A DNA stretch of 53,239 bases from Bizionia paragorgiae (GTDB lineage: Bacteria > Bacteroidota > Bacteroidia > Flavobacteriales > Flavobacteriaceae). Under the pieces are notes generated by a model, which saw only the letters and a program-made list of their open reading frames with translations, was not told the origin of the DNA and made no database searches. This document shows positions 24,082-33,550 of the stretch, in pieces. A program made the translations under genes and the position numbers. Position 1 is the stretch's first letter; each line of letters opens with the position of its first letter. The stretch covers positions 1-53,239 of the forward strand of contig NZ_FNQK01000022.1 in the NCBI RefSeq assembly GCF_900107625.1. The letters are read 5' to 3'.

Positions 24082-26274
24082 ATGATATATATTAAATACA
24101 TTTTATGGGTTCTCTTATTAACCGTTAGTCTAGTGGACGTTCAGGCTCAAACAATTCCGCAACGTTCTCAAGTTACTCAAAATGGCTTCACTCTTAAAGG
24201 ATTGGTTCGCGATAGTGAAACACATTCTCCTATTAGAGGTGTTAATATTCAAGGTAATAATGGCGGGTACGCTTCCTCTAATTTTGAGGGTAAGTTTTTA
24301 ATAGAAGTACGTATTGGTGACGAATTAATTATTAGTCATAAAGATTTTGAAACTATTTATTACAGTGTTAATTCTACAGATGATTTAACTATAGATGTTA
24401 GGCCTGCCGACCAACAGCGGCCTACTCAAAGCTATTCAGCAAAAAATAATATACCGTTTAAAAGTGTAATCGATTCGGCTAAATTCTATAAAAATATATC
24501 GGCAGAAAAAAGTATTCAGTTCATAGCCGAAAGTATTAGTAAAAGTAATTCAACCCACCAAAATGCTGAAGCTTTTGAGGTTTTGGCCGATGTCTATAGC
24601 TATTGGAAACAATATGATTTGGCAGTTTCTAATTATCGCATAAGTTTAAACAATGTGAATACCGTTTCCGTGCAATTAAAGTTAGCGCAAGCCTACTACC
24701 TCAATAAAAATTATCAGGAAAGTATAGCCGTTTACGAGCAGTTAACCAAAGCGAAGTTGTCAGAAACTGTTCTTAGCGATGTTTATGAAGGGTTGGGGGA
24801 TGTCCTGAGTACGACTAAGCAGCATCAAAAAGCAATTACCGCTTATAAAAAAGGATTAGCCATTGCTAAGCGTTCTTTAATAACACCAAAAATAACAGAT
24901 TTAAATAGTAAAATAGCTCAGACCTATAGTGCTAGTGGCGCTCTAAGTGAAGCAGAAAGCTACTACAAAAGTTCACTGGATTTAGCCACTAAGGAAAATA
25001 AAGAGCGGGCTGTAAAAGAAAAACTTAAGGTGGCCGATTTTAATAGTGCTAATCAGGCTTATAGTAATGAAATAAAACTTCGTAAAGAATCCTTACACGT
25101 CATTGAAGCTATTGAAGCCGATACAATAATTGATAATGAAAGTGATTATACCCTACAAAAACAGCATTATAAAATAGGTAATGCCTATTATCTAAAAAAG
25201 GAATATGATGCGGCTATTCCGTACTTACAACAAAGTATTATTGAGGCTGACAAACGTAAAGATTTAGTTGTAGAAAAAGATGCTAAACGAAAACTGTCGG
25301 AAGTGTATCGCGATGCCGGAGAATTCGAGAAAGCACTTAAAGCTTACGAAGATTATACGCAATCGGTAGAGAAGTTGTATATAAAAAAAGAACAGCAAAT
25401 AACACAAGCGGCTCGTTTTAGCAAAAATATTGCTGAGCAGCAAAATCGTATTGAGTCTTTAGAAAGTGATCGTCAATTATCGGAAAGTAGATACCAATTA
25501 AATCAAGAACAAAACAAACGACAAACCTTAATTATCTATTCATTAATAGGTGGGGTGCTATTGCTATTGTTGGTGGCCTATGTTATGTTTAAATTTATAA
25601 AACAACAAAAGCTAGCCAATAACTTACTTGCCTTAAAATCCCTGCGATCTCAAATGAATCCCCATTTCATTTTTAACGCCCTAAACTCCGTAAATAGTTT
25701 TATAGCGACAAATGATGAGCGTACGGCCAATAAGTATCTGAGTGATTTTTCTAAGCTTATGAGGGCTGTATTAGAGAATAGTGAAGAAAATTTCATACCT
25801 CTAAGTAAAGAGATTGAATTGATTGAGTTGTATACCAAACTCGAGCACTTTAGGTTTAAAGATAAGTTTGAATATAGCCTAACTGTCGATGAGAAAATCG
25901 TGGTTTCCGATTATACTATTCCTCCCATGTTACTTCAGCCGTATATTGAAAATGCGGTTTGGCACGGTCTACGTTATAAAAAAGAAAAAGGACATTTAAC
26001 CATTGAAATTCAAAAACAGTCGCATGATACTATTACAATTCGTATTACCGACGATGGCATTGGTCGTAAACAATCGAAAGCCTTAAAAACCCATAATCAA
26101 AAGAAACAAAACTCTAAAGGGATGGGGAATATTGAAAAGCGCGTGTCTATATTAAATGCGATGTATAAAGATAAGGTCGATGTATTAATAACCGATTTTA
26201 ATACTGAAGGCGATACGGGAACACAAGTTATTGTGACCTTAAAAAAGGACGATCGCAAGCTAAAAAACATATAG
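24082..26274 (+). CDS. LytS-type sensor histidine kinase with carboxypeptidase-like and TPR domains
   Basis: The 730-residue protein has a signal peptide (ending VQAQ, residue 23), a carboxypeptidase D regulatory-like domain (about 33-105; LKGLVRDSETHSPIRGVNIQG) and TPR-type repeats (about 135-440). Then come a coiled linker and one membrane span (about 486-507, LIIYSLIGGVLLLLLVAYVM). The cytoplasmic kinase contains QMNPHFIFNALNS with phospho-acceptor His528 and an ATPase domain with NAVWHGLRYK and DDGIGRKQS. So the sensing part faces the periplasm. The gene is followed after 25 bases by a LytTR regulator, its likely partner. The input signal is unknown. Confidence 0.92.
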   Translation: MIYIKYILWVLLLTVSLVDVQAQTIPQRSQVTQNGFTLKGLVRDSETHSPIRGVNIQGNNGGYASSNFEGKFLIEVRIGDELIISHKDFETIYYSVNSTDDLTIDVRPADQQRPTQSYSAKNNIPFKSVIDSAKFYKNISAEKSIQFIAESISKSNSTHQNAEAFEVLADVYSYWKQYDLAVSNYRISLNNVNTVSVQLKLAQAYYLNKNYQESIAVYEQLTKAKLSETVLSDVYEGLGDVLSTTKQHQKAITAYKKGLAIAKRSLITPKITDLNSKIAQTYSASGALSEAESYYKSSLDLATKENKERAVKEKLKVADFNSANQAYSNEIKLRKESLHVIEAIEADTIIDNESDYTLQKQHYKIGNAYYLKKEYDAAIPYLQQSIIEADKRKDLVVEKDAKRKLSEVYRDAGEFEKALKAYEDYTQSVEKLYIKKEQQITQAARFSKNIAEQQNRIESLESDRQLSESRYQLNQEQNKRQTLIIYSLIGGVLLLLLVAYVMFKFIKQQKLANNLLALKSLRSQMNPHFIFNALNSVNSFIATNDERTANKYLSDFSKLMRAVLENSEENFIPLSKEIELIELYTKLEHFRFKDKFEYSLTVDEKIVVSDYTIPPMLLQPYIENAVWHGLRYKKEKGHLTIEIQKQSHDTITIRITDDGIGRKQSKALKTHNQKKQNSKGMGNIEKRVSILNAMYKDKVDVLITDFNTEGDTGTQVIVTLKKDDRKLKNI

Positions 26275-26299
26275 TTTAATACAAGAATCTAAAAGCACA

Positions 26300-27037
26300 A
26301 TGAAATTACAATCTATAATAGTAGAAGATGAAGAAACGAGTCGGGAGATTCTAAAAACCTATCTACATAAATATTGTCCCAATGTAGAGGTTGTAGGGGA
26401 AGCGTCCAATATCAATGATGCTTTAGAGTTGATTCGGAAAACGGCTTTGGATGTGGTGTTTTTAGATGTTGAAATGCCTTATGGTAATGCCTTTGACCTA
26501 TTAGATAAAGTTGGCGACAGAAGCTTTGAAACGATTTTTGTGACGGCTTACAACGACTACGCCATAGAAGCATTAAACGCACATGCCTCTTATTATTTAA
26601 TGAAACCAATAGCTATAGATGACCTCATAAAGGCCGTCGATTATGTGTGGGATATAAAACAAAAGGAAGAAGCACTTCAGCATCAAGTACTGGTGCCTAA
26701 AACCATAAAAAATATAGATGGTAAAATTACTATCCCGCAGCAAGACGGATTCGAAGTCATACAAAATGCAGATATTTTGTATTGTAAAGCCGATGATAAT
26801 TATACAGAAATCTATTTATTAAATAACAAACGTAAAGTGGTTAGTAAGACCTTAAAATATTTTGAAGAGGCCCTTAACGGTGTTGGCTTTGCTCGGGTAC
26901 ATAAGAGTTATTTGGTTAATGTAAACCACGTCGTGAAATACATTAAAGGAAAGGGTGGAAGTGTCATTTTAAGTAATGGATCTGAAGTGATGGTTTCGGC
27001 TTCTAAAAAAGCAGAGCTGCTTGCTTATTTTAAATAA
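26300..27037 (+). CDS. LytTR-family response regulator
   Basis: The 245-residue protein has a receiver domain (residues 1-~120), with acidic pocket EDEE and phospho-acceptor Asp56 in VVFLDVEMP, and Lys near residue 107 in YYLMKPIAIDDL. The C-terminal LytTR DNA-binding domain (about 145-244) contains ILYCKADDNYTEIYL, KTLKYFEEAL and FARVHKSYLVNVNHV. It is the cognate regulator of the preceding kinase. LytTR targets would be pairs of 9-bp repeats, which I did not identify in the window. Confidence 0.94.
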   Translation: MKLQSIIVEDEETSREILKTYLHKYCPNVEVVGEASNINDALELIRKTALDVVFLDVEMPYGNAFDLLDKVGDRSFETIFVTAYNDYAIEALNAHASYYLMKPIAIDDLIKAVDYVWDIKQKEEALQHQVLVPKTIKNIDGKITIPQQDGFEVIQNADILYCKADDNYTEIYLLNNKRKVVSKTLKYFEEALNGVGFARVHKSYLVNVNHVVKYIKGKGGSVILSNGSEVMVSASKKAELLAYFK

Positions 27038-27063
27038 TAAACACTAATAAATATAAATTAATT

Positions 27064-27576
27064 ATGCCAATAATAAAACCAGTAAATGGAATAGAGTCAC
27101 AAATCCCTGAGGATTGTTATATCGCAGAAAACGCCACGGTGGTAGGGGATGTAAAAATGGGCAAGGAATGTAGTATATGGTTTAATGCCGTGCTTCGTGG
27201 AGATGTTAATTTTATAACCCTAGGAGATAAAGTAAATATTCAAGATGGGGCCGTTGTACATTGTACGTATCAGAAGTATCCAACACGTATAGGAAACAAT
27301 GTGTCTGTAGGTCATAATGCCATAGTTCACGGGTGTACTATTCACGATAATGTGTTAATCGGAATGGGGAGTATAGTGATGGATAATTGTGTTGTGGAAA
27401 GCAATAGTATTATTGCTGCTGGTGCTGTGCTAACTCAAAATACGGTTGTCGAATCGGGGAGCATTTACGCTGGAGTGCCTGCAAAGAAAGTAAAAGATAT
27501 TAGTGAAGAACTTATTCACGGTGAGATTAACCGAATAGCAGAGAATTATATTAAATATTCGAGTTGGTTTAAATAA
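27064..27576 (+). CDS. Gamma-carbonic anhydrase family protein
   Basis: The 170-residue protein is a left-handed beta-helix of hexapeptide repeats: ENATVVGDVKMGKECSIWF, GDKVNIQDGAVVHCTYQK, GNNVSVGHNAIVHGCTIHDN. The histidines placed as zinc ligands in the family are present (VHC, GHNAIVHGC). It may interconvert CO2 and bicarbonate, although many members are of unproven activity. It follows the LytTR regulator by 26 bases and could be read with it. It converges with murI, whose end is 3 bases away. Confidence 0.9.
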   Translation: MPIIKPVNGIESQIPEDCYIAENATVVGDVKMGKECSIWFNAVLRGDVNFITLGDKVNIQDGAVVHCTYQKYPTRIGNNVSVGHNAIVHGCTIHDNVLIGMGSIVMDNCVVESNSIIAAGAVLTQNTVVESGSIYAGVPAKKVKDISEELIHGEINRIAENYIKYSSWFK

Positions 27577-27579
27577 TGA

Positions 27580-28362
27580 TTAAAAATCTAAGTACTTGAT
27601 GTCATGATCACCACCTAAAAGTGTAGCTATAGTTTGTTTGTTTTTAGTATTGATATAAAAGGTATTAACACCTTTAGTTTTTTTGGGGTTGATAAGTTGT
27701 TTTTCTTCTAGAATGGCTTTTGTGTGCCTAGCTACAGCGGCACCAGAATCTATAATGTTAATGTTGGTTGGCAATAACTTTATGAGTTGAGGAATTAAAT
27801 AGGGGTAATGTGTGCATCCTAAAACGAGATAATCAATATTAGAGTCAAGCATGGGTTTGGTATATAATTTTAAGAGAGAAGTCATTTCCTCCGAATTTAT
27901 CTTACCCTCTTCAATTAAGGGAACCAAGCCTTCTCCAACGCGTTCTACTATTTCAATACCATCGCTATAAAGATCTGTTGTTTGATGAAATAGGGTGCTA
28001 GAAAGCGTCCCTTGTGTAGCTAAAATACCAATAGCTTTCGTTTTTGTTTTTAAAGCCGCCGGTTTAATCGCTGGTTCAATGCCAATAATCGGAATGCTAA
28101 ATCGATCTCTTAAAATGGAAATCGCATTGGTCGTCGCTGTATTGCAGGCAACAACAATTATTTTACAACCGCGATCGACGAGATATTGTGTGTTTTTAAT
28201 ACTGAGTTCGATAATGTTTTCTTTAGATTTCGAACCGTAAGGTGCATGTTTACTATCGGCTAGATAAATGGTGTTTTCATGGGGTAAAAGGCTGTGTATC
28301 TCCTTCCATATAGAAGTGCCACCAACACCAGAATCGAATAAGCCAATAGGTTGTGTATTCAT
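27580..28362 (-). CDS. murI: Glutamate racemase
   Basis: MurI makes D-glutamate for peptidoglycan. The 260-residue protein has LFDSGVGGTSIW, ADSKHAPYGSK, VACNTATTNA with the first catalytic Cys, and VLGCTHYPYLIP with the second. An in-frame start 30 bases upstream at 28392 lies inside the preceding terminator hairpin, so the ATG at 28362 (MNTQPIGLFD) is chosen. It is the last gene of a minus-strand envelope cluster but is separated from ompH by a terminator. Confidence 0.95.
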   Translation of the reverse strand: MNTQPIGLFDSGVGGTSIWKEIHSLLPHENTIYLADSKHAPYGSKSKENIIELSIKNTQYLVDRGCKIIVVACNTATTNAISILRDRFSIPIIGIEPAIKPAALKTKTKAIGILATQGTLSSTLFHQTTDLYSDGIEIVERVGEGLVPLIEEGKINSEEMTSLLKLYTKPMLDSNIDYLVLGCTHYPYLIPQLIKLLPTNINIIDSGAAVARHTKAILEEKQLINPKKTKGVNTFYINTKNKQTIATLLGGDHDIKYLDF

Positions 28363-28390
28363 AGGATAAAATTTTGAGCTATAAAAATAC

Positions 28391-28417
28391 AAAAGCCGTC
28401 TTAAAAAGACGGCTTTT
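28391..28417 (-). terminator. Terminator after ompH
   Basis: AAAAGCCGTCTT and AAGACGGCTTTT form a perfect 12-bp inverted repeat with a 3-base loop. It lies 25 bases beyond the stop of the ompH gene at 28443. Confidence 0.85.
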
Positions 28418-28442
28418 GCGATTTAATATCTTACGTTTAGAT

Positions 28443-28952
28443 TTAGAAACCTAATTCTTTTTTTACGTCGGCAAGTAAATCTTTACCATTAGCCATAATT
28501 ACACCACCACCTTGAGTAGAGTCTAAAACGTAGTCGAAACCTTGAGCTTTAGCTACTTTTAAAATTGCTGCTTTAGCTTTTTCAGTAATAGGCTTTAAGA
28601 AATCAATTTCTTTTTGTTGTAAATCTCTTTGAGCAGTGTTAGCATACTGTTGGATGTCTTGTTCCATTTTTTGAACTTCGATCACTCGCTTTTCGTTCTC
28701 TTCTTGAGTTTTAGTAGCAGCTTCAGCGTTGTACTTTTCCATTTTGGCTTTGTACTCGTTTTGCATTGCTTTAATATCAGAATCGTAAGTTTTACCTAAC
28801 TTTTCCATTTCAGATTGTGCCGATTTCATTTCTGGCATCGCTTTAATTAATTCTGAAGTATTAATATGTGCTACTTTAGATTGAGCATTTGTAAAGCTAG
28901 TTGCTCCAATAAATAATGCTGCTGCAATTAAAAGGGTTTTAAATTGTTTCAT
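28443..28952 (-). CDS. OmpH/Skp-family periplasmic chaperone
   Basis: Skp-type proteins hold unfolded outer membrane proteins in the periplasm. The 169-residue product has a signal peptide (to about residue 23, TNAQ), then VAHINTSELIKAMPEM. A long helical arm follows (KSAQSEMEKLG through DIQQYANTAQRDLQQKEIDFL), ending with VAKAQGFDYVLDSTQGGGV, the beta body. The length is close to E. coli Skp. It is the second of two ompH paralogues downstream of bamA, so it probably feeds the BamA insertase. Confidence 0.92.
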   Translation of the reverse strand: MKQFKTLLIAAALFIGATSFTNAQSKVAHINTSELIKAMPEMKSAQSEMEKLGKTYDSDIKAMQNEYKAKMEKYNAEAATKTQEENEKRVIEVQKMEQDIQQYANTAQRDLQQKEIDFLKPITEKAKAAILKVAKAQGFDYVLDSTQGGGVIMANGKDLLADVKKELGF

Positions 28953-28995
28953 TTTGAAATAGTATTTGCGTGTTAAATTGTTAATTAATTAATGT

Positions 28996-29985
28996 TTAGT
29001 TATCGTCTTTGTTGTCTTCTTCTTTATTATTCTTGCGGTCTTCTATAGCCTGCCGCTTCTTTTCTTCGAGTTCTTTTTTTCTAGCTTCTCTATCGGCTAA
29101 TTTTTTAGCGCGGCGTTCTTCTAAAATTTGTTCTCTTGTTTTTTGATCGTCCTGGTTTTCAGAAGTACTTTTTTCGGCATCTTCACCATCTTCAGCAGTA
29201 CTACTGTCGTCTGTTTTATTGTCTTTGTTTCTAGCGTCTATTTTATCTTGTCGTGCTTTTTCACGTTCGGCAAGAATTTGCGCTCTTCGATCTTCGGCTT
29301 CCTTTCTGCGCTCTTCAATTAATTTGCGGCGAGCTTCTTTTTTAGCCTCTAAAGCTAACTCTCTTTCATCTTTTCCTTCGTTAACCTCTACAAAAACCTC
29401 TTCATTTTCAACTTCTTTTTTGTCGGCCTTAGATTTTAACTGTTCACGTTTAGATGCCCTAGTGATGGTTCGTAACACTTGTTCACTGATATCAAAACGT
29501 TCAGCTGAATACAACATAACAACGTCGGCAGATTTATCGAATACGAAATCGTATTTTTTAGCTTTTGCAATATCTTGAACCGCTTGAAAAATCTGATCTT
29601 GTATAGGTTGCATCAATTGCTTTTTCTGAAGCATTAAATCCCCATTTGTTCCGAAGCGTTTTTTCTGATAATCTAAGATTTCCTTTTCTTCAAAATCTAA
29701 ATCTTCTTCGCGTTCTTCTATAAGTTCTTTAGTTAATAGTGCTTTTTCATTGTTTAAGGCAGTACGTTTTAATTCCAATGCATTTAACTGTTCTTCAATT
29801 TCACTTTTCCATTGCTGGACTTTATTTTCTAACTGTAAAGTCGACTCCGAATAATCTGGTACATTTTGCAGTATATATTCTGTGTCGATATAGCCAATTC
29901 TTACACCGCGTTGTGCGTGAACTGTGAGACTAATAAAGCTTAGTGTTACTATTAAAAAAAGGACTTTAAGTTTCATTTGTTTCAT
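28996..29985 (-). CDS. OmpH/Skp-family protein with long charged C-terminal tail
   Basis: The 329-residue protein has a signal peptide (to about residue 25, VHAQ), a Skp-like domain (about 26-180) containing RIGYIDTEYILQNVPDY and IAKAKKYDFVFDKSADVVM, and then about 130 residues of highly charged low-complexity sequence. That part is rich in Arg, Lys and Glu (RRKLIEERRKEAEDRRAQI), then Asp/Ser, then again charged, ending NNKEEDNKDDN. It probably forms a long helix. E. coli Skp lacks such a tail. The start may instead be the ATG three codons on (29976). It lies between bamA and the second ompH. Confidence 0.88.
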   Translation of the reverse strand: MKQMKLKVLFLIVTLSFISLTVHAQRGVRIGYIDTEYILQNVPDYSESTLQLENKVQQWKSEIEEQLNALELKRTALNNEKALLTKELIEEREEDLDFEEKEILDYQKKRFGTNGDLMLQKKQLMQPIQDQIFQAVQDIAKAKKYDFVFDKSADVVMLYSAERFDISEQVLRTITRASKREQLKSKADKKEVENEEVFVEVNEGKDERELALEAKKEARRKLIEERRKEAEDRRAQILAEREKARQDKIDARNKDNKTDDSSTAEDGEDAEKSTSENQDDQKTREQILEERRAKKLADREARKKELEEKKRQAIEDRKNNKEEDNKDDN

Positions 29986-30207
29986 GGTCTTATTTTTTTG
30001 AAAATGGTGTCATTACTCAATAATATGTTTTGATATTATTCTTTGTTTTGACATACTGTTTTCAAAATAACGAATTTTAATTCTAAATATTTAAAATCTT
30101 TTAGCAAATCCTCAAAATCTCTATTGAAAATATCGTGCCAAAAATATAAAATAGTTTAAATATCTATGTTCAGAATAGAATATCAGACACATTTATTACC
30201 TATGATG

Positions 30208-32808
30208 TTAAAATTGTTGTCCAATAATAAAGTGAGTTTCCCACCCGTGTTTTTGTGATTGCCCTGGTAGACTATCAAATCCATGACCAAAGTCTATTCC
30301 TAAAAGTCCAAAAGCCGGCATAAAAATTCTTACACCAAAACCAGCAGATCGCTTCACATCAAATGGATTATATCCTCTAAAACTATCATAAGAGCCCCCT
30401 GCTTCTAAGAATGATAAGGCATAAATTTTAGCACTTTGTTTTAAAGTAATAGGGTAACGAAGTTCTAAAGAAAATTTATTGTATAGCGCTCCTCCATCCT
30501 GAGAAGATAAAGCTTGGTTAGGGTATCCCCTAAGCGCTATTGCCTCTCTTCCATCTAAACTATAAGTTCCTAATCCATCACCTCCAACAAAGAAACGTTC
30601 GAAAGGAATAACTCCTCTGTCTTGGTTATAAGCTCCTAAGAAACCAAATTCTACACTAGATTTAAAAACAAATTTATCAACTGCTTTGGTATACCAATCA
30701 CCTTTAAATTTTATTTTATAAAATTCTAACCATTTAAAGCGCTCTTGATCGATTTCTGATACTCTTGCTGCAGCTTCATTTCTAACCAAATCAGATTTGT
30801 TACTATCAGCAATTATTGCTTCGTTATTTTCTCTCTCCTCTTTTAATCCAGTATAGTCCGTGTTGTTAAATAATGAGTAGGGTATAGACATTTTTGCTGT
30901 AACACTAAATTTAGAACCCCCCATTGGAAAAACAGGATCGTTAAACGTGTTATCTCTACTTAATCCTACAGTATAGGCTAAGTTGTTCGAATAACCGTCA
31001 CCAAATGTGAATAAACCTGTATTATAGTTTTTTAAATTATAATGTTGAAAGCTTACCGCTTGAGATAAAACGAAATAATCGTCAGGCACAGATAGACGCT
31101 TAGCTAAACCAAATGTAATTCCAGTAATATTAAAACGCTTATCTTTATCTGCATCTCGTGTTTGCGGGTTGTATAAAAACTGTTTTGTATGTGATAATGA
31201 CGTCGAAAATTGTACTGGTTTTTTACCTCCCATCCAAGGTTCTGAAAAAGAAAAACTATAGGTTTGATAAAAACGACTCGCTTGTAATCGCAAGGCTAAT
31301 TTTTGTCCATCTCCGGAAGGGATTGGCTTGTAAGCTTCTTTATTAAATATGTCTTTTAACGAGAAGTTGTTAAATGATAATCCTAAAGTTCCTATAAAAC
31401 CACCTCCACCGTAACCACCTTGTAATTCTATTTGGCTTGAACCCGATTCTACTACCGAGTATTCCATATCAATAGAACCCTCTTCTGGATTTGCGTTAAT
31501 GAAATTTGGAGATAATTGTTCAGCATCAAAATAACCTAATTGGCTTAATTCTCTTACTGTACGTACTACATTAGATTTACGGTATAATTCTCCCGGACGG
31601 GTTCTAATCTCTCTGTAAATTACGTGATCGTTAGTTTTTTCGTTTCCTACAACGGTTACTTTGTTAAAGTATACAGGTTTACCTTCGATAATTCGAATTT
31701 CCATATCGATAACATTACCTTCAGCATTAGTTTCTACAGGGTTAATCTTAGAAAATAAATACCCGTTATCTTGGTATAAGTTTGTGATGTCATCCGCATC
31801 TGGAGACGAGTTGTCCGCTATTCTTTTTTCAAGTAATACCCCGTTGTAAGTATCACCTTTCTCAATTCTAAGTTTACGTTTTAGAAAAGCATCTGAGTAT
31901 ACCGTGTTCCCGATAAAAGTGATCTCTCCAAACTTATATTCTTCACCTTCCTCTATGGTAAGTGCTAAATCAATAGTTTTATTGTCATTTTTTATTAAAG
32001 AGTCAGTAATAATTCGTGCATCGCGATACCCGTTTTCTTTATATAAATTAATTACACTTTCTAAATCTTCTTTATACTTATCTTCGATATATTTAGAACG
32101 TTTTAAAACACGAAAAAAGAATTTTTCTTTCGTATTTTTCATGGCTTTCTTAAGTTTTTTATCGCTTAATACCGTGTTTCCTTCAAAGTTTATATTCTCA
32201 ATTTTAACTTTCTCTCCTTTGTCTATGGCAAGAACCATATTTACACGTGCTTTTTTTATAGAATCTTCCACTGGCACAGTGTTTATATGCACTTTAGTAT
32301 TAAGGAAACCGTCTTTTCTGTATTTGTTTTGAAGGTAGTTTTTTGTTGTTGTAATTAAGTTTTCGGTTACTTTTACGCCTTTTTGAAGTTTGTTGTCCTT
32401 AATTAAAGATTCTTTTTTACCTTTTTTAATACCTGTGATTTTTACGTCGTTCAGTTCAGGTAAATCAGATAATCGAATTTCTAAATACGCGGCATCGCCT
32501 TGTACTTCAGTAAGGTATATCTCGATATCGTTAAATAAATTCGAGTTCCATAGTTTTTTTATCGCTGCACTAATCTCTTCTCCAGGGACAAGTATTTCTT
32601 TCCCTTTTCTAAGACCTGAATAGGTTATAATTGTTTGATCATTAAAACTTGTATTACCTTTTACAGTAATATTGGCAATGGTATATTTTTTACCATTTGC
32701 GTATGATAGATTTTGTGCTGTTGCGATTTGGCTTGTTATTGTAAATAATACAAGTAATGCGAATTGTAGTAATGTTTTCAAAGATAATTTTTTAGCTAAT
32801 TTGTTCAC
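30208..32808 (-). CDS. bamA: Outer membrane protein assembly factor BamA
   Basis: BamA folds and inserts beta-barrel proteins in the outer membrane. The 867-residue protein has a signal peptide (ending IATAQ) and five POTRA-like units (about 40-470) with repeats such as VKGNTSFNDQTI, INFEGNTVLSDKKL, ITFIGNTVYSDAFL and VTVVGNEKTNDHVI. The 16-strand barrel follows, with FFVGGDGLGTYSLDGREAIALRGY and the final strand HFIIGQQF. The GTG at 32808 is used; it overlaps the end of uppS by 17 bases. A TTG at 32781 giving MKTLLQFALL is an alternative. The longer open frame reaching 32961 would run through uppS and is not used. It is followed by the two ompH genes. Confidence 0.95.
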   Translation of the reverse strand: MNKLAKKLSLKTLLQFALLVLFTITSQIATAQNLSYANGKKYTIANITVKGNTSFNDQTIITYSGLRKGKEILVPGEEISAAIKKLWNSNLFNDIEIYLTEVQGDAAYLEIRLSDLPELNDVKITGIKKGKKESLIKDNKLQKGVKVTENLITTTKNYLQNKYRKDGFLNTKVHINTVPVEDSIKKARVNMVLAIDKGEKVKIENINFEGNTVLSDKKLKKAMKNTKEKFFFRVLKRSKYIEDKYKEDLESVINLYKENGYRDARIITDSLIKNDNKTIDLALTIEEGEEYKFGEITFIGNTVYSDAFLKRKLRIEKGDTYNGVLLEKRIADNSSPDADDITNLYQDNGYLFSKINPVETNAEGNVIDMEIRIIEGKPVYFNKVTVVGNEKTNDHVIYREIRTRPGELYRKSNVVRTVRELSQLGYFDAEQLSPNFINANPEEGSIDMEYSVVESGSSQIELQGGYGGGGFIGTLGLSFNNFSLKDIFNKEAYKPIPSGDGQKLALRLQASRFYQTYSFSFSEPWMGGKKPVQFSTSLSHTKQFLYNPQTRDADKDKRFNITGITFGLAKRLSVPDDYFVLSQAVSFQHYNLKNYNTGLFTFGDGYSNNLAYTVGLSRDNTFNDPVFPMGGSKFSVTAKMSIPYSLFNNTDYTGLKEERENNEAIIADSNKSDLVRNEAAARVSEIDQERFKWLEFYKIKFKGDWYTKAVDKFVFKSSVEFGFLGAYNQDRGVIPFERFFVGGDGLGTYSLDGREAIALRGYPNQALSSQDGGALYNKFSLELRYPITLKQSAKIYALSFLEAGGSYDSFRGYNPFDVKRSAGFGVRIFMPAFGLLGIDFGHGFDSLPGQSQKHGWETHFIIGQQF

Positions 32809-33550
32809 TTGTTTTCCCAAATCGTCGTTCTCTATTTTGATATTCAATAATAGCATCATACAAATGTTGCTTTTTAAAATCTGGCCATAAAACTGGCGTA
32901 AAGTATAATTCTGCGTAAGCGATTTGCCAGAGTAAAAAATTACTAATTCGTTGCTCACCACTAGTGCGTATTAATAAATCTACATCTGGTAAATTTTGCG
33001 TGTAAAGATGCTCATTAATAATTGATTCATCAATATTTTCGGCAGAAATTATATTATTTTTAACTTTATTACTTATTTTTTTGACTGCGTTTACCATCTC
33101 TTCTCTAGAGCCATAACTAAGTGCTAGAGTAAGAGTCATTCTCGTATTTGTCTTGGTAATATCAATAACTTCTTGAAGCTCTTTAAAAACTTTTTTAGGG
33201 AGTAAATTAAGGTTCCCAATAGCATTCAACTTTATATTGTTATTTGTTAATGTTTTAATTTCTTTCTTTAAAGAAGAGACTAATAGGCGCATTAACGTAT
33301 CGACTTCGATTTGTGGTCGGTTCCAGTTTTCGGTAGAAAACGCATAAAGAGTAAGGTTTTTTATACCGAGTTCCGCTGAAGCTTCTACTGTTTCCCGTAC
33401 AGATTTTGTTCCGTTTTCGTGCCCAAAAGCGCGAAGCATTCCTTTTTGTTTAGCCCAACGACCATTACCATCCATTATAATGGCGAGATGCTGTGGCAGT
33501 TTGCTTGTATTTATTTTTTCTAAACTCAAAATTAATAGGGGCAAAAACAA
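32792..33550 (-). CDS. uppS: Isoprenyl transferase (undecaprenyl diphosphate synthase)
   Basis: This cis-prenyltransferase builds the C55 lipid carrier for cell-wall and surface sugars. It has the signature HLAIIMDGNGRWAKQKG, then LTLYAFSTENWNRP, ALSYGSREEMVNA, LPDVDLLIRTSGEQRISNF and YFTPVLWPDF. With the ATG at 33550 it has 252 residues and overlaps the previous gene by 19 bases. A TTG at 33529 (SLEKINTSKLPQH) starts 2 bases after that gene's stop and would be closer to the usual N-terminus, so the start is uncertain. It overlaps bamA at its 3' end. Confidence 0.94.
   Translation of the reverse strand: MFLPLLILSLEKINTSKLPQHLAIIMDGNGRWAKQKGMLRAFGHENGTKSVRETVEASAELGIKNLTLYAFSTENWNRPQIEVDTLMRLLVSSLKKEIKTLTNNNIKLNAIGNLNLLPKKVFKELQEVIDITKTNTRMTLTLALSYGSREEMVNAVKKISNKVKNNIISAENIDESIINEHLYTQNLPDVDLLIRTSGEQRISNFLLWQIAYAELYFTPVLWPDFKKQHLYDAIIEYQNRERRFGKTSEQIS

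Noticed and set aside
29219-29578. 119-codon plus-strand frame rich in Ser, Arg and Phe
   Set aside because: It is the complement of the Lys/Glu/Arg-rich tail of the OmpH-like gene; low-complexity antisense keeps frames open.
31904-32332. 142-codon plus-strand frame
   Set aside because: Antisense to bamA POTRA domains, with no independent signals.
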